From contig NC_020453.1 of assembly GCF_000344805.1 (NCBI RefSeq), positions 3,753,001 to 3,817,000 on the forward strand: a DNA stretch of 64,000 bases, given 5' to 3'. The notes under the pieces were generated by a model, which was given only the letters and a program-made list of their open reading frames with translations, did not search any database and was not told the origin of the DNA. Position 1 is the first letter of the stretch; each line of letters opens with the position of its first letter. Of the stretch, positions 17,000 to 28,912 are shown in pieces. This DNA is from Bradyrhizobium oligotrophicum S58. Lineage in GTDB: Bacteria > Pseudomonadota > Alphaproteobacteria > Rhizobiales > Xanthobacteraceae. The position numbers and the translations under genes were made by a program.

Positions 17000-18382
17000 A
17001 TGGACGCAAAATCGTCAGACCTTTCGCAACTGCATGCCATGGTTCCGCCGGCGGACCGCCCGGCGCGGGGTGGCTGGCGCGGTGAACGCGGCGACCCGTC
17101 TTTGGGCAACATGTTCGCCTCGGTGCGGACCAGCGCCAAGGGATCGCTTTGGCGAAAGCTGCTCGCCTTCCTCGGGCCCGGCTATCTGGTCGCCGTCGGC
17201 TACATGGACCCCGGCAACTGGGCGACCTCGCTCGCCGGCGGCTCCAAGTTCGGCTACGTGCTGCTGTCGGTTGCGTTGCTGTCCAATCTGATGGCCATCG
17301 TGCTGCAGTCGCTGTGCACCCGGCTCGGTGTCGCGACCGGCCGCGATCTGGCCCAGGCCTGCCGCGACTCCACCCCACGCTGGGTTTCCGTGCCGCTGTG
17401 GCTGTCGGCGGAAATCGCGATCACGGCCACCGATCTCGCGGAGGTCATCGGCACCGCGATCGGTCTCAGCCTGCTGTTCGGGCTTCCGCTGTCGATCGGC
17501 GTCTGCGTCACCGCGCTCGATGTCTTTCTGATCCTGGCGCTGCAGGCGTTCGGCTTCCGCTGGATCGAGGCCTTCGTGGTCGCGCTGCTCGGCATCATCG
17601 CGCTGTGCTTTGCGATCCAGATCGCCATGGCGCAGCCGGACTGGGCCGAGGTGGTCAAGGGCTTCGTGCCGAGCGGCCAGCTGATCGCCAATCCCGAGAT
17701 GCTGTATCTGGCGCTCGGCATTCTCGGCGCCACCGTGATGCCGCACAATCTCTATCTCCATTCCGGGCTGGTGCAGACCCGCGGCTATGGCGACAGTCCG
17801 GAGGACAAGCGCGAGGCCATTTCGCTGTCCACGATCGATTCCACGATCGCGCTGTGCCTGGCGCTCACCATCAACGCCTCGATCCTGATCCTGGCGGCGG
17901 CGACGTTCCACAAGACCGGGCAACTCGACGTTGCCGAGCTCGACCAGGCGCATTCGTTCCTGGCGCCGCTGCTGGGATCGACGCTGGCGCCGACGCTGTT
18001 TGCGATTGCGCTGCTGTGCTGCGGCCTGAACTCCACGATCACCGCGACCTTGTCCGGGCAGATCGTGATGGAAGGATTTCTGCAGTGGCGGATCGCGCCC
18101 TGGCTGCGCCGCCTGATCACCCGCATGATCGCGATCGTGCCGGCCGTCGTCGTGACGATCTGGGCCGGCGAGAAGGCGACAGGGCAGCTTCTGATCCTCA
18201 GCCAGGTCGTGCTCAGCCTGCAGCTGCCATTCGCGATCGTGCCGCTGGTCCTGATCACGGCCAGCCGCGCCAAGATGGGGCAGTTCGTGGCGCCGCGCTG
18301 GCTGACCGCGATTGCCGGCCTGATCGCGGTCGCGATCATCGCCCTTAATGCGAAGCTGGTGTGGGACCTGGCGATGGGATGA
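17000..18382 (+). CDS. mntH: NRAMP-family manganese transporter
   Basis: A 460-residue inner-membrane proton-coupled divalent metal importer. The helix-1 metal motif DPGN is at residues 70-73 and the helix-6 motif MPHN at 247-250; both are invariant in Mn/Fe NRAMP proteins. Eleven membrane helices are expected and visible. The N-terminal 45 residues form a polar extension before the first helix. In Bradyrhizobium MntH is the main Mn importer and is controlled by Mur, which fits the TGCAA-N5-TTGCA dyad just upstream. It is convergent with bpt; a repeated hairpin lies between them. Confidence 0.95.
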   Translation: MDAKSSDLSQLHAMVPPADRPARGGWRGERGDPSLGNMFASVRTSAKGSLWRKLLAFLGPGYLVAVGYMDPGNWATSLAGGSKFGYVLLSVALLSNLMAIVLQSLCTRLGVATGRDLAQACRDSTPRWVSVPLWLSAEIAITATDLAEVIGTAIGLSLLFGLPLSIGVCVTALDVFLILALQAFGFRWIEAFVVALLGIIALCFAIQIAMAQPDWAEVVKGFVPSGQLIANPEMLYLALGILGATVMPHNLYLHSGLVQTRGYGDSPEDKREAISLSTIDSTIALCLALTINASILILAAATFHKTGQLDVAELDQAHSFLAPLLGSTLAPTLFAIALLCCGLNSTITATLSGQIVMEGFLQWRIAPWLRRLITRMIAIVPAVVVTIWAGEKATGQLLILSQVVLSLQLPFAIVPLVLITASRAKMGQFVAPRWLTAIAGLIAVAIIALNAKLVWDLAMG

Positions 18383-18387
18383 TGTGA

Positions 18388-18454
18388 GGCGAATAGGGAG
18401 TAGCGAATAGGGAAATCTTGCAGCTCTCCTCGCTACGCCTCATTCGCTATTCGC
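18388..18454. repeat. Imperfect inverted repeat between mntH and bpt
   Basis: The left side GCGAATAGGGAGTAGCGAATAG (18389-18410) and the right side ATTCGCTATTCGC (18442-18454) are complementary over much of their length. Placed between convergent genes, it may act as a transcription-stop hairpin as well as being a dispersed repeat. Confidence 0.55.
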
Positions 18455-18459
18455 GCCTT

Positions 18460-19236
18460 CTACTCCTGCGGTTCCGGCGCGGTGTCGCCCTCGGCATCCA
18501 CCCGCAGCCAGCCGGCCGCCGCCAGCCGCTGCTGCGGCAAATAGCGGCTCTTGTAGTCCATCTTCTTCGAGCCTTCGATCCAATAGCCGAGATAGACGTA
18601 AGGCAGTCCCTGGCGCCGCGCCCGCGCGATATGGTCGAGGATCATGAAGGTGCCGAGCGAGCGCGTGGTCTCGGCGGGATCGAAGAACGAATACACCATC
18701 GACAGCCCGTCGCTGAGCACGTCGGTCAGGGCGACCGCGACCAGCTCACCGCCCCGGGCGTTCGGACCGTTGCTCAGGTTGCGGCGGCGATACTCGATGA
18801 TTCGCGTCTCGACATGGCTGTCCTCGACCATCATGGCGTAGTCGAGCACCGTCATGTCGGCCATGCCGCCAAGGCGATGGCGCTGATCGAGATAGCCGCG
18901 GAAGATCGAGTACTGCTCGGAGGTCGGCACGGCGCTGCGCTGCTCGCCGACCAGATCCGAATTGCGCGCCATCACCTTGCGGAAGTTGCGCGACGGCCGG
19001 AATTCGTTGGCGATCACACGGACCGACACGCAGGCGCGGCACTGGTCGCAGGCAGGACGATAGGCGATCGACTGGCTGCGGCGGAAGCCGCCATGGGTGA
19101 GGAGGTCGTTGAGATCGGTCGCCTTGTCCCCGACCAGATGCGTGAACACCTTGCGTTCCTGCCGCCCGGGCAGATACGGGCAAGGCGAGGGCGCGGTCAG
19201 GTAGAATTGCGGGGTGTCACGCGAATGCTGGGTCAA
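18460..19236 (-). CDS. bpt: Aspartate/glutamate leucyltransferase (arginyl-tRNA-protein transferase family)
   Basis: A 258-residue aminoacyl-tRNA-protein transferase. Bpt adds Leu to proteins with N-terminal Asp or Glu so that they enter the N-end-rule ClpS/ClpAP pathway. Family marks are [18 protein letters not shown] at residues 19-36, the Cys cluster [13 protein letters not shown] near 62-74, and the C-terminal [17 protein letters not shown]. The C-terminus is acidic. Length matches alphaproteobacterial Bpt. It is cytosolic, transcribed toward mntH, with the RDD gene 88 bp upstream on the same strand. Confidence 0.94.
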   Translation of the reverse strand: MTQHSRDTPQFYLTAPSPCPYLPGRQERKVFTHLVGDKATDLNDLLTHGGFRRSQSIAYRPACDQCRACVSVRVIANEFRPSRNFRKVMARNSDLVGEQRSAVPTSEQYSIFRGYLDQRHRLGGMADMTVLDYAMMVEDSHVETRIIEYRRRNLSNGPNARGGELVAVALTDVLSDGLSMVYSFFDPAETTRSLGTFMILDHIARARRQGLPYVYLGYWIEGSKKMDYKSRYLPQQRLAAAGWLRVDAEGDTAPEPQE

Positions 19237-19324
19237 GGAACGTCGTGAGCCTCCGAGGCGATCATGAACAGAATTGCGCTCCGAAGGCGGCCGGTCAATC
19301 GCTTTTGATGCGCCACCTGATGTC

Positions 19325-19870
19325 TCACCACGTGCGAGCCGGTTCGACCAGCTGCGCGCGTGCCGACGTGTTGATCACGACGGTGCCGAGCACGAAATCG
19401 TGCAGCAGCCGGCGGCGTCCGTTGAACAGCCCGACCAGAAGAACCAGGGGCGACAGCGCCGACACCGAGATCCAGAAGCACACCGCATGCACGGCACCGA
19501 GCACAAAGTACCCGGGCGCGCCGTACCAGGTGCGGACCTCCAGATCCATCAGGCGCATGCCGATGGTGGCCGAGTTTGGCCCGCCGATGGTGGCGCCGTA
19601 GTAGACGATCGCCCAGATCACCGAGGCCGGTGATACCAGCCAGAACAGCGCCCAGCCGAGACCGAGCGTGACCACGCCGAACACGGCGATGAAGATCACC
19701 GCCAGGATCACCGGGACCGACAGCACCAGCAGATCGATCAGGAATGCAATCACGCGCCGCGTCAGCACGCCGCGAAACAGCTCCGGTTGCTGATAGGGAT
19801 CGTAGGCGTGCGGCCGCATGCCAGCCCCGCTGCTGCTCCAGCCTCCGTCCCCTGAGCCCATAGACGCCAT
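19325..19870 (-). CDS. RDD-family integral membrane protein
   Basis: A 181-residue inner-membrane protein. A Gly/Ser/Pro-rich tail of about 30 residues precedes [19 protein letters not shown], the helix with the R..D..D-type signature that names the RDD family. Further helices and the conserved [12 protein letters not shown] and [13 protein letters not shown] segments follow. Function of this family is mostly unknown; some act as sodium/proton carriers. I place the start at the ATG at 19870 because a strong GGAGG lies 8 bases before it. An ATG two codons earlier sits too close to that site. Confidence 0.85.
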   Translation of the reverse strand: MASMGSGDGGWSSSGAGMRPHAYDPYQQPELFRGVLTRRVIAFLIDLLVLSVPVILAVIFIAVFGVVTLGLGWALFWLVSPASVIWAIVYYGATIGGPNSATIGMRLMDLEVRTWYGAPGYFVLGAVHAVCFWISVSALSPLVLLVGLFNGRRRLLHDFVLGTVVINTSARAQLVEPARTW

Positions 19871-20079
19871 GGACATACCCTCCGAAATTGGCATCCAGGA
19901 CATGGGAACCAGGCGGGCGCTTGCAAGGGGCGATCCCTGGACGGCCCGTGGCAAATTTCGGACGATTTCGCGCGTGATGTTTAGAACATGATGTTTAGAA
20001 CTTGTGCGGCGGCGCTCGAGACGCTGCCTGGCATCGCCGGGATTTGTATCGCCGGCCGATGGCGTGGCGTCAGGTGCGC

Positions 20080-22187
<2,108 letters not shown>

Positions 22188-22700
22188 ATGATGAAAGCCG
22201 TTGCGACGGCCGTGGAGACTGCTGCGCCGGGCCAGGGCGGCACCGTCCAGTCGCTCTATCTGGAAGCTCTGACGCTGGTGGAGCGGCTGCATCGCCGCCT
22301 GCTCGACGTCATCAAGGACGAGTTCGACCGCCGTGGTCGTTCCGACATCAATTCGGTTCAGGCGCTGCTGCTCTATAACATCGGCGACAAGGAGCTGACC
22401 GCGGGCGAGTTGCGCACGCGCGGCTACTATCTCGGCTCCAACGTCTCCTACAATCTGAAGAAGCTGGTCGAGCTCGGCTTCCTCGATCACCAGCGCTCGC
22501 GCGTCGATCGCCGCTCGGTTCGCATCCGCCTGACCCCGCAGGGCCAGGAGATCCGCCGCATCGTCGACTCGCTGTATCAGAAGCACGTCAAGACCGTCGA
22601 GCAGGTCGGCGGCATCTCGGGCGAGGAGTTCTCGACCCTGAACAAGTCGCTGCATCGTCTCGAGCGCTTCTGGACCGACCAGATCCTGTATCGCCTCTGA
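22188..22700 (+). CDS. ldtR: MarR/winged-helix transcriptional regulator LdtR
   Basis: A 170-residue DNA-binding protein. The winged helix spans about residues 55-125, with VQALLLYNIGDKELTAGELR, recognition helix YYLGSNVSYNLKKLVELGFL, and wing RSRVDRRSVRIRLTPQGQEI. The close match to LdtR, known from Sinorhizobium and Liberibacter as a regulator of an L,D-transpeptidase gene and osmotic tolerance, is family knowledge. No L,D-transpeptidase gene is in the window. The gene stands alone, with an AT-rich leader upstream and a clear terminator downstream. Confidence 0.92.
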   Translation: MMKAVATAVETAAPGQGGTVQSLYLEALTLVERLHRRLLDVIKDEFDRRGRSDINSVQALLLYNIGDKELTAGELRTRGYYLGSNVSYNLKKLVELGFLDHQRSRVDRRSVRIRLTPQGQEIRRIVDSLYQKHVKTVEQVGGISGEEFSTLNKSLHRLERFWTDQILYRL

Positions 22701-22779
22701 TACGCGTTGCTTCGGTTGAGCCGGCCTCCGATAACGGAGACCTAAGACCGGACAGCCGTTGATCGATGAGTTCGACCTT

Positions 22780-22808
22780 GCGTCGGCCCGTTCGGGCCGG
22801 CGCTTTTT
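22780..22808 (+). terminator. Rho-independent terminator after ldtR
   Basis: The stem GCGTCGGCCC pairs with GGGCCGGCGC (one G-T pair) around the loop GTTC, followed by TTTTT. It lies 80 bp after the ldtR stop and separates it from the next small gene. Confidence 0.85.
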
Positions 22809-22894
22809 CTTGTTCGTCTCGACAAAAGCACCCGGTCCGAATTGGAACCAATCGAGGGTTCCCGGTCTTATTTCCGCGGACCGGAGGTCGGACC

Positions 22895-23110
22895 ATGCTG
22901 CACGATGCCGGAATGCAAGTCATGAACGTGGCGATGGTTGGGGATGCCTATGCCATCGCGTCCAACTATCTGCGTCTCTCCGGCGCGATGCCGGAGGAAT
23001 ACGCGCCGAACGAAAGACTCGTCGACATCATCGTGCAGCTGATTCACCGCGGAGAATTCAACAAGCTCAGGCTCGCCAACAAGGCGATCTCGATGTTCAA
23101 ATCTGTCTGA
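22895..23110 (+). CDS. Small conserved hypothetical protein (71 aa)
   Basis: A 71-residue soluble protein starting MLHDAGMQVMNVAM. A good ribosome site (GGAGG at 22883-22887) lies 7 bases before the ATG at 22895, while longer frames upstream run through the terminator and are not credible. It is predicted mostly helical, with conserved-looking GDAYAIASNYLRLSG and IIVQLIHRGEFNKLRLANKA. No known domain recognised. A second small gene follows 26 bp later, so the two are probably co-transcribed. Confidence 0.7.
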   Translation: MLHDAGMQVMNVAMVGDAYAIASNYLRLSGAMPEEYAPNERLVDIIVQLIHRGEFNKLRLANKAISMFKSV

Positions 23111-23136
23111 CGGCCTGACGTTCAAGAGGGGATGAT

Positions 23137-23358
23137 ATGGAAGCCATCATCGATCGCATCATGCACACCTACGACCTGCTGGCGAACCGCACCGCTGCGG
23201 CGAGCGGGGAGGCGCGCCGCAAGGTCAGCGCCTATATCCAGACCCTGTCCGAAGCGGGTGAGCGGGATCCGCATCGTCTGACCGTGTGCGGCCTGACCTA
23301 TCTGCGTCAGCTCGACGGGCGCGTCGATCCGGTGAAGGCGGGCTACACCGGCCTCTGA
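23137..23358 (+). CDS. Small conserved hypothetical protein (73 aa)
   Basis: A 73-residue helical soluble protein, MEAIIDRIMHTYDLLANRTA, ending with LTYLRQLDGRVDPVKAGYTG. It is preceded by AGAGGGGAT as ribosome site. No recognised domain. It follows the 71-residue gene by 26 bp and has the same charge and helix style, so the pair may work together. Nothing in the sequence gives a function. Confidence 0.68.
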   Translation: MEAIIDRIMHTYDLLANRTAAASGEARRKVSAYIQTLSEAGERDPHRLTVCGLTYLRQLDGRVDPVKAGYTGL

Positions 23359-23465
23359 TGTTTTCGGCGCGAGATGACTCGCGCTTGGCGCTTGCCTCAT
23401 ATTACCGACAACCTGTATGAGACCGCTCGGTTTCATGCAGGTTGTTCGTTTTTGGGGGGCGGTCG

Positions 23466-23912
23466 ATGTTTTGGATGTCACGCGCGGTGTTCGTGCCGCT
23501 ACTGATGATCGCCACCTGCTCACAGAACGAAACTCCGGCGACCGACGCGGCAACACCTGTCGCTGCTCCGGTAATGGTGGAGAATCCGACCAAGATCGGG
23601 GAATGCGCGGAAAGGACGATCGCGTCCATTTCAACCCGTATGAACGACAAGCTGCCGTCCAAGCAGCCCAAGCCGGCCAAGGATGGCGGCAGCTTCGTGC
23701 AGTACACCAACAAGAACACCCAGGTGTCCTACGATTGGAGCGCCGCGCTTGCTCATTCGCGGGTCGGCGACCGCGTTCGGATGTGCCTCGTGTCGATCCC
23801 GAAGGATTGTCCTCCCGGCGACGACCGCGGCCGAGTCTACGAGACGACCAATCTAAGGACCAATGAGGCGTGGACCATGCCGGACGACCCGCACGCCTGC
23901 GGCGGGGCGTGA
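23466..23912 (+). CDS. Hypothetical secreted or lipoprotein-like protein (148 aa)
   Basis: A 148-residue protein. The N-terminus MFWMSRAVFVPLLMIATC is a short signal-like segment ending in a Cys. The preceding residues IAT are an imperfect lipobox, so lipidation is possible but not certain. The mature part is polar with several Cys (GECAERT, RMCLVSIPKDCPPGDD, HACGGA) that could form disulfides in the periplasm. The start at 23466 is favoured by a G-rich site (GGGGGGC) upstream; an ATG at 23442 is less likely. No family recognised. Confidence 0.6.
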   Translation: MFWMSRAVFVPLLMIATCSQNETPATDAATPVAAPVMVENPTKIGECAERTIASISTRMNDKLPSKQPKPAKDGGSFVQYTNKNTQVSYDWSAALAHSRVGDRVRMCLVSIPKDCPPGDDRGRVYETTNLRTNEAWTMPDDPHACGGA

Positions 23913-24106
23913 ACGCCTGAATCCAGCCTTCCGCCCGCCGCCCGTCCACCATATCTGGCATAAACAACGTCCCAGACCCGCAACGGCTTGGACGATCCCT
24001 TGGCCTGCCGCCGCCCGTATGGTAAGGGCAGGGGTCTTTTCCGACCGCCTTCACTGAACCGACCGCCGGCCGCCTAAGGCCTTGCGGACGTGGAGATATT
24101 CCGCCG

Positions 24107-25411
24107 ATGACCGCTTCCAGCGCCAAGCCCGCCTCGTCCGTCGATTCCTTTTTCTCCGCCACCCTGGCCGAAGCCGATCCCGAAATCGCTGCCGCCATCA
24201 AGGGGGAGCTCGGTCGGCAACGGCACGAAATCGAGCTGATCGCCTCGGAGAACATCGTCAGCCGGGCGGTCCTGGAGGCCCAGGGCTCGGTGATGACCAA
24301 CAAATATGCCGAGGGCTATCCGGGCGCACGCTATTACGGCGGCTGCGAATGGGTCGACGTCGCCGAGAACCTTGCGATCGACCGCGCCAAGAAGCTGTTC
24401 GGCGCCAACTTCGCCAACGTGCAGCCGAACTCGGGCAGCCAGATGAACCAGGCGGTGTTCCTGGCGCTGCTGCAGCCGGGCGACACCTTCATGGGCCTCG
24501 ATCTCGCCGCGGGTGGTCACCTGACCCACGGCTCGCCCGTCAACATGTCCGGCAAGTGGTTCAAGGCTTCGCACTATACGGTGCGGCGCGAGGACCAGCT
24601 GATCGACATGGATGCGGTCGCCAGGCAGGCGGAGCAGGTCAAGCCGAAGCTGATCATCGCCGGTGGCAGCGCCTATTCGCGCGCCTGGGACTTCAAGCGC
24701 TTCCGTGAGATCGCCGACAGCGTCGGCGCCTACTTCCTGGTCGACATGGCGCATTTCGCCGGTCTCGTCGCCGGTGGCGTGCATGCCTCGCCGGTGCCGT
24801 ACGCGCACGTCACGACGACGACGACCCACAAGTCGCTGCGCGGCCCGCGCGGCGGCCTGATCCTGTGGAACGACGAGGCGCTGACCAAGAAGCTGAATTC
24901 GGCGATCTTCCCGGGCCTGCAGGGCGGTCCGCTGATGCACGTGATCGCGGCCAAGGCGGTAGCCTTCGCCGAGGCGCTGCGGCCGGAGTTCAAGACTTAC
25001 GCGAAGAACATCGTCGAGAATGCGAAGGCGCTGGCGGAATCGCTGCGCGCCCAAGGCTTCGACATCGTCTCCGGCGGCACCGACAACCACCTGATGCTGG
25101 TCGACCTCAGGCCGAAGGGCTTGAAGGGCAACGCTTCGGAGAAGGCACTGGTTCGCGCTGGCATCACCTGCAACAAGAACGGCATTCCGTTCGACCCCGA
25201 GAAGCCGTTCGTCACCTCTGGCCTGCGGCTCGGCACGCCGGCGGCAACGACCCGCGGCTTCGGCGTCGCAGAATTCCAGCAGGTCGGCGGCCTCATTGCC
25301 GAGGTCCTGAACGCCATCGCCCAAGCGCCGGACGGCAGCGCGCCGCTGGTGGAAGCTGCGGTCAAGGAGAAGGTGAAGGCGCTGACCGACCGGTTCCCGA
25401 TCTATCAGTAA
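24107..25411 (+). CDS. glyA: Serine hydroxymethyltransferase
   Basis: A 434-residue PLP enzyme that converts serine and tetrahydrofolate to glycine and methylene-tetrahydrofolate, the main source of one-carbon units. The PLP lysine is Lys242 in [15 protein letters not shown]. The conserved N-terminal [19 protein letters not shown] and [15 protein letters not shown] are present, and the length is normal. It is the first gene of a long co-directional run: nrdR starts 14 bp after its stop. No riboswitch was seen in the 194-bp upstream gap. Confidence 0.97.
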   Translation: MTASSAKPASSVDSFFSATLAEADPEIAAAIKGELGRQRHEIELIASENIVSRAVLEAQGSVMTNKYAEGYPGARYYGGCEWVDVAENLAIDRAKKLFGANFANVQPNSGSQMNQAVFLALLQPGDTFMGLDLAAGGHLTHGSPVNMSGKWFKASHYTVRREDQLIDMDAVARQAEQVKPKLIIAGGSAYSRAWDFKRFREIADSVGAYFLVDMAHFAGLVAGGVHASPVPYAHVTTTTTHKSLRGPRGGLILWNDEALTKKLNSAIFPGLQGGPLMHVIAAKAVAFAEALRPEFKTYAKNIVENAKALAESLRAQGFDIVSGGTDNHLMLVDLRPKGLKGNASEKALVRAGITCNKNGIPFDPEKPFVTSGLRLGTPAATTRGFGVAEFQQVGGLIAEVLNAIAQAPDGSAPLVEAAVKEKVKALTDRFPIYQ

Positions 25412-25425
25412 GGCTTGAAGCCACA

Positions 25426-25911
25426 ATGCGCTGCCCGAGCTGCAACAGCCTCGATACGCAGGTGAAGGACTCCCGCCCCACCGAGGATTCCTCGGTGATC
25501 CGCCGGCGGCGGGTCTGCGTCACCTGCAATTTCCGCTTCACGACCTTCGAGCGGGTGCAGCTGCGCGAACTGACCGTCATCAAGCGCAACGGCCGTCGCG
25601 TGCCATTCGACCGCGACAAGCTGATGCGCTCGGTGCAGATCTCGCTGCGCAAGCGCTCGGTCGATCCGGAGCGGGTCGAGAAGATGGTGTCGGCGATCGT
25701 GCGCGAGCTCGAGAGCGGCGGCGAGTCGGAGGTGTCCTCGGAGGCGATCGGCGAGATCGTGATGGAGCATCTGCGCGACCTCGACGACGTCGCCTATGTC
25801 CGCTTCGCCTCGGTCTATCGCAATTTCCGCGAGGCCAAGGACTTCGAGGCCGTGCTCGGCGAGCTCTCGGCCGAGGACGAGGCGCCGCGGCTGGCGCCGG
25901 TCCGCAAATGA
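25426..25911 (+). CDS. nrdR: Transcriptional repressor NrdR
   Basis: A 161-residue ATP/dATP-sensing repressor of ribonucleotide reductase genes. The N-terminal zinc ribbon has Cys3, Cys6, Cys31 and Cys34 (MRCPSC and CVTC). The ATP-cone domain begins at [16 protein letters not shown], about residue 52. The length is normal. The start is the ATG at 25426; longer frames in the same phase run through glyA and are shadows. Its stop overlaps the ribD start by 4 bp (ATGA). nrdR upstream of ribD is a common arrangement in bacteria. Confidence 0.97.
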   Translation: MRCPSCNSLDTQVKDSRPTEDSSVIRRRRVCVTCNFRFTTFERVQLRELTVIKRNGRRVPFDRDKLMRSVQISLRKRSVDPERVEKMVSAIVRELESGGESEVSSEAIGEIVMEHLRDLDDVAYVRFASVYRNFREAKDFEAVLGELSAEDEAPRLAPVRK

Positions 25912-27059
25912 TCTTCCGGGTCCTGGTCGATCAGGTCGGCGAAAAGCTGAAGGCGCAGAAGGACGCCGACCGCCGCTTCATGCAGCTGGCGCTGACGCTC
26001 GGGCGCCGCGGCCTGGGGCGGACCTGGCCCAATCCCGCCGTCGGCGCCGTGGTCGTCAAGGACGGCATCATCGTCGGCCGCGGCTGGACGCAGCCGGGTG
26101 GACGCCCACACGCCGAGCCCGAAGCGCTCCAGCGCGCCGGCAACGCCGCGAAGGGCGCCACGCTGTATGTGACACTCGAGCCGTGCTCGCATTTCGGCAA
26201 ATCGCCGCCCTGCGTCGATGCGGTCCTCGCGGCCGGCATCAGCCGGGTCGTCTCGGCCATCGAGGATCCCAATCCCGAGGTTGCGGGGCAGGGGCATGCC
26301 AAGCTCCGCGCCGCAGGCCTTCCGGTCGAGGTCGGCCTCTGCTCGGCGGACGCCAAGCGCGATCACGCCGGCCATTTTCGCCGCATCCGCGAGGGGCGGC
26401 CGCATGTGATCCTCAAGCTCGCGGTCTCGGCCGACGACAAGATCGCAGCCAGCGGCAACAAGCCGGTGGCCATTACCGGCGAAGCGGCGCGGACACGCGT
26501 GCATCTGCTGCGCGCCCAGAGCGATGCAATCCTGATCGGGGTGCGCACGGCGATTGCCGATGATCCGCTGCTGACTTGCCGGTTGCCCGGCATGGCGGCC
26601 CGCTCGCCGGTTCGCGTCGTGCTGGATCCGATGCTGCGGCTTCCCTCGGCGAGCCGTTTGATGCAGTCCGCGCGCACCACGCCGCTCTGGCTCGTCGCCT
26701 CCGAGATTGCCGAGCCGGCGACGGCGACCCGGCTGGGAGCCGCCGGGGCGCAGGTGATCCGCGTGCCGCCGCAGGCTGATCCTTCGGCGCTGGAGCCACC
26801 CGCGGTGCTCAGGTCACTGGCGGAGCGCGGCATCACCCGCTTGATGATCGAAGGCGGCAGCCGCGTCGCATCGTCTTTCCTGCAAAGCGGCCTGGTCGAT
26901 GAAATCTGGCTCCTGCGCGGTCCCGGCGAGATCGGGTCCGACGGAATCGCTGCGCTGGACGCATTGCCGCTGACCGCAATCACGCAGTCGCCGGCCTATC
27001 GCGTTCGTGCTAGCGAAGCGCTCGATCAGGATACAATCACGATTTACGAGCGCGCCTAA
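25908..27059 (+). CDS. ribD: Bifunctional riboflavin deaminase/reductase RibD
   Basis: A 383-residue two-domain enzyme for the second and third steps of riboflavin synthesis. The N-terminal deaminase has zinc ligands in [11 protein letters not shown] (His68, with catalytic Glu70) and [12 protein letters not shown] (Cys93, Cys102). The C-terminal NADPH-dependent reductase begins near residue 168 ([15 protein letters not shown]) and includes [14 protein letters not shown]. The start is set by ATGA overlap with nrdR. It has about 20 extra N-terminal residues before the usual DRRFMQLAL, so an internal start cannot be excluded. Its TAA shares a base with the ribE ATG (TAATG). Confidence 0.95.
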   Translation: MIFRVLVDQVGEKLKAQKDADRRFMQLALTLGRRGLGRTWPNPAVGAVVVKDGIIVGRGWTQPGGRPHAEPEALQRAGNAAKGATLYVTLEPCSHFGKSPPCVDAVLAAGISRVVSAIEDPNPEVAGQGHAKLRAAGLPVEVGLCSADAKRDHAGHFRRIREGRPHVILKLAVSADDKIAASGNKPVAITGEAARTRVHLLRAQSDAILIGVRTAIADDPLLTCRLPGMAARSPVRVVLDPMLRLPSASRLMQSARTTPLWLVASEIAEPATATRLGAAGAQVIRVPPQADPSALEPPAVLRSLAERGITRLMIEGGSRVASSFLQSGLVDEIWLLRGPGEIGSDGIAALDALPLTAITQSPAYRVRASEALDQDTITIYERA

Positions 27060-27667
27060 TGTTCACCGGCATCGTCACAGACATCGGCGAGATCGTCAGC
27101 CTGACGGCGCGCACCGAAGGCAAGCTGCACCGGCTGCGCATCGCCTGCAGCTACGGCCAGGCCGGAATCGCGGATGGCGCATCGATCGCCAACAACGGCG
27201 TCTGCCTCACGGTTGTGCAGTCGGGCATCGCTGACGGAAAGACCTGGTTCGAGGTCGACGCCGCCGCAGAGACGCTGGCGCTGACCACCGCCAAGCACTG
27301 GCGTGTCGGCACCAAGCTGAACCTGGAGCGGGCGCTGAAGATCGGCGACGAGCTCGGCGGCCACATCGTCTCCGGCCATGTCGATGGCATTGCGTCGATC
27401 GTCAGCCGCGAGAACCTGCCGGACATGGCGCGGTTCGTTTTCAAGACCACGCGCGAGCTGGCGCGCTTCATCGCCACCAAGGGCTCGATCACCCTCGACG
27501 GCGTGTCGCTGACGATCAACACCGTGGACGAGCTGACCTTCTCGGTCCTCATCATTCCGCATACGCTGTCGGTGACCACGCTATCGTCCTGGCAGGCGGG
27601 CAGCGAGGTCAATATCGAGGTCGACCTGATGGCACGCTACGCGGCGCGCCTCACGGAAATGAAGTAA
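27059..27667 (+). CDS. ribE: Riboflavin synthase, alpha subunit
   Basis: A 202-residue protein built from two similar lumazine-binding barrels. The N-terminal repeat starts [12 protein letters not shown] and contains ASIANNGVCLTV. The second starts near residue 99 and contains KGSITLDGVSLTINTV. Riboflavin synthase dismutates two dimethylribityl-lumazine molecules into riboflavin and a pyrimidine. It is translationally coupled to ribD (TAATG). ribH follows 173 bp later, with a palindromic repeat in the gap. Confidence 0.96.
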   Translation: MFTGIVTDIGEIVSLTARTEGKLHRLRIACSYGQAGIADGASIANNGVCLTVVQSGIADGKTWFEVDAAAETLALTTAKHWRVGTKLNLERALKIGDELGGHIVSGHVDGIASIVSRENLPDMARFVFKTTRELARFIATKGSITLDGVSLTINTVDELTFSVLIIPHTLSVTTLSSWQAGSEVNIEVDLMARYAARLTEMK

Positions 27668-27720
27668 GCTCCATCGGAGCTTTCAGTCTTGGCTTTGCAG
27701 GCCGTCGCGCCTACAAGGCC

Positions 27721-27821
27721 AGCCCTCATGGTGAGGACGCGCGGAAGCGCCGTCTCGAACCATGAGACGATTTCTTCTCACCCTTCGAGGTGCGGCCGAG
27801 CGGCCGCTTCTCAGGGTAAGA
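27721..27821. repeat. Palindromic repeat, family IV, between ribE and ribH
   Basis: The sequence AGCCCTCATGGTGAGGACGC pairs in part with GTCTCGAACCATGAG, and a second half reads TTCTCACCCTTCGAGGTGCG then CGGCCGCTTCTCAGGGT. It has the look of a two-part palindromic element between co-directional genes. Only one clear copy is in this window. Confidence 0.6.
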
Positions 27822-27840
27822 CACCTGTGACAATGGAAAC

Positions 27841-28338
27841 ATGACCATGGCAGACGCACGGCGCGCGCCGCTCAAAGACCAGACCGACATCTCCGGCGCC
27901 AGGGCGCTGATCGTCGAAGCCCGCTTCTATGACGACCTTCAGGACGCGATGCTGGAGGGCGCCACGGCCGAGCTGAAGGCGGCCGGCGTTGCGTACGACG
28001 TGCTGACTGTCACTGGCTCCTTGGAGATTCCCGCCACGATCGCGATCGCGCTCGATGCTGCCGCCAAGAATGGCAAGCCGTATGATCTGGCGATCGCGCT
28101 CGGCTGCGTGATCCGCGGCGACACCATCCATTTCGAGATCGTCTCGCAGGAATCCTCGCGGGCGCTGATGGATCTGTCGGTGGCGCGCGGCCTGCCGCTC
28201 GGCAACGGTATCCTGACCGTCAACACCGAGGACCAGGCCTGGGCGCGGGCCCGCGTCTCCGAGATGAACAAGGGCGGCGATGCCGCGCGGGCGGCACTCG
28301 CCGTGCTCCGCATCAAACGCCGTTTGGCGCGAGGCTGA
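27841..28338 (+). CDS. ribH: 6,7-dimethyl-8-ribityllumazine synthase
   Basis: A 165-residue lumazine synthase subunit that makes the penultimate riboflavin intermediate. Characteristic segments are [15 protein letters not shown], the phosphate-binding [14 protein letters not shown] with its catalytic His, and [18 protein letters not shown]. The ATG at 27841 or 27847 could both serve. The stop lies 1 bp before the nusB ATG (TGACATG), so ribH and nusB are tightly coupled, as in many alphaproteobacteria. No ribBA gene is found between ribE and ribH. Confidence 0.96.
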   Translation: MTMADARRAPLKDQTDISGARALIVEARFYDDLQDAMLEGATAELKAAGVAYDVLTVTGSLEIPATIAIALDAAAKNGKPYDLAIALGCVIRGDTIHFEIVSQESSRALMDLSVARGLPLGNGILTVNTEDQAWARARVSEMNKGGDAARAALAVLRIKRRLARG

Positions 28339-28339
28339 C

Positions 28340-28849
28340 ATGGCCGACAGCAGCAACAAGCCGTTCAAAGGTCCGGTCAGAGCGAATGATCGCAAGGCCA
28401 ACAGGCGGGGCGCTGCGCGGCTCGCCGCCGTGCAGGCGCTCTACCAGATGGATATCGCCGGTGCCGGGATCAACGACGTCCTGGCCGAGTTCGAGAGCCA
28501 TTGGCTCGGCACCGAGGTCGAGGGCGAGCAGTACCTGCCGGCCGAGGCCGCCTTCTTCCGCGACATCGTCTCCGGCGTGGTGCGCGACCAGACCAAGATC
28601 GATCCCGTGCTCGATACCGCCTTGGAGCGCGGCTGGCCGCTGCAGCGGATCGAGGCGATCCTGCGCGCGGTGCTGCGCGCCGGCGCCTATGAGCTGGAAC
28701 GGCGCAAGGACATTCCGGCGCGGGTCGTGGTGTCCGAATATGTCGACATCGCCCACGCCTTCGTCGAGCGCGACGAGACCGGCATGGTCAATGCCGTGCT
28801 GGAGCAACTGGCGCGGCAGTACCGCGCCGACGAAATGGGGCCGAAATAG
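28340..28849 (+). CDS. nusB: Transcription antitermination factor NusB
   Basis: A 169-residue all-helical RNA-binding protein. With NusE (S10) it binds boxA and supports rRNA antitermination. The N-terminal RRGAARLAAVQALYQMDIAG is the RNA-binding helix 1. The C-terminal ARVVVSEYVDIAHAFVERDETGMVNAVLEQLAR is the usual last helices. A 23-residue basic N-terminal extension is typical of alphaproteobacterial NusB. The start at 28340 directly follows ribH. thiL comes next, after a gap occupied by a palindromic repeat. Confidence 0.95.
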   Translation: MADSSNKPFKGPVRANDRKANRRGAARLAAVQALYQMDIAGAGINDVLAEFESHWLGTEVEGEQYLPAEAAFFRDIVSGVVRDQTKIDPVLDTALERGWPLQRIEAILRAVLRAGAYELERRKDIPARVVVSEYVDIAHAFVERDETGMVNAVLEQLARQYRADEMGPK

Positions 28850-28912
28850 CGATGGGGGACGCCGGAGCACGATCGTTGCGAACCGGTGCGGTGCCAGCTT
28901 GCTCGCTCAACT

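Noticed and set aside
23913..24106. A glycine or SAM riboswitch before glyA
   Set aside because: No conserved core of these riboswitches and no expression-platform hairpin was found in the 194-bp gap.
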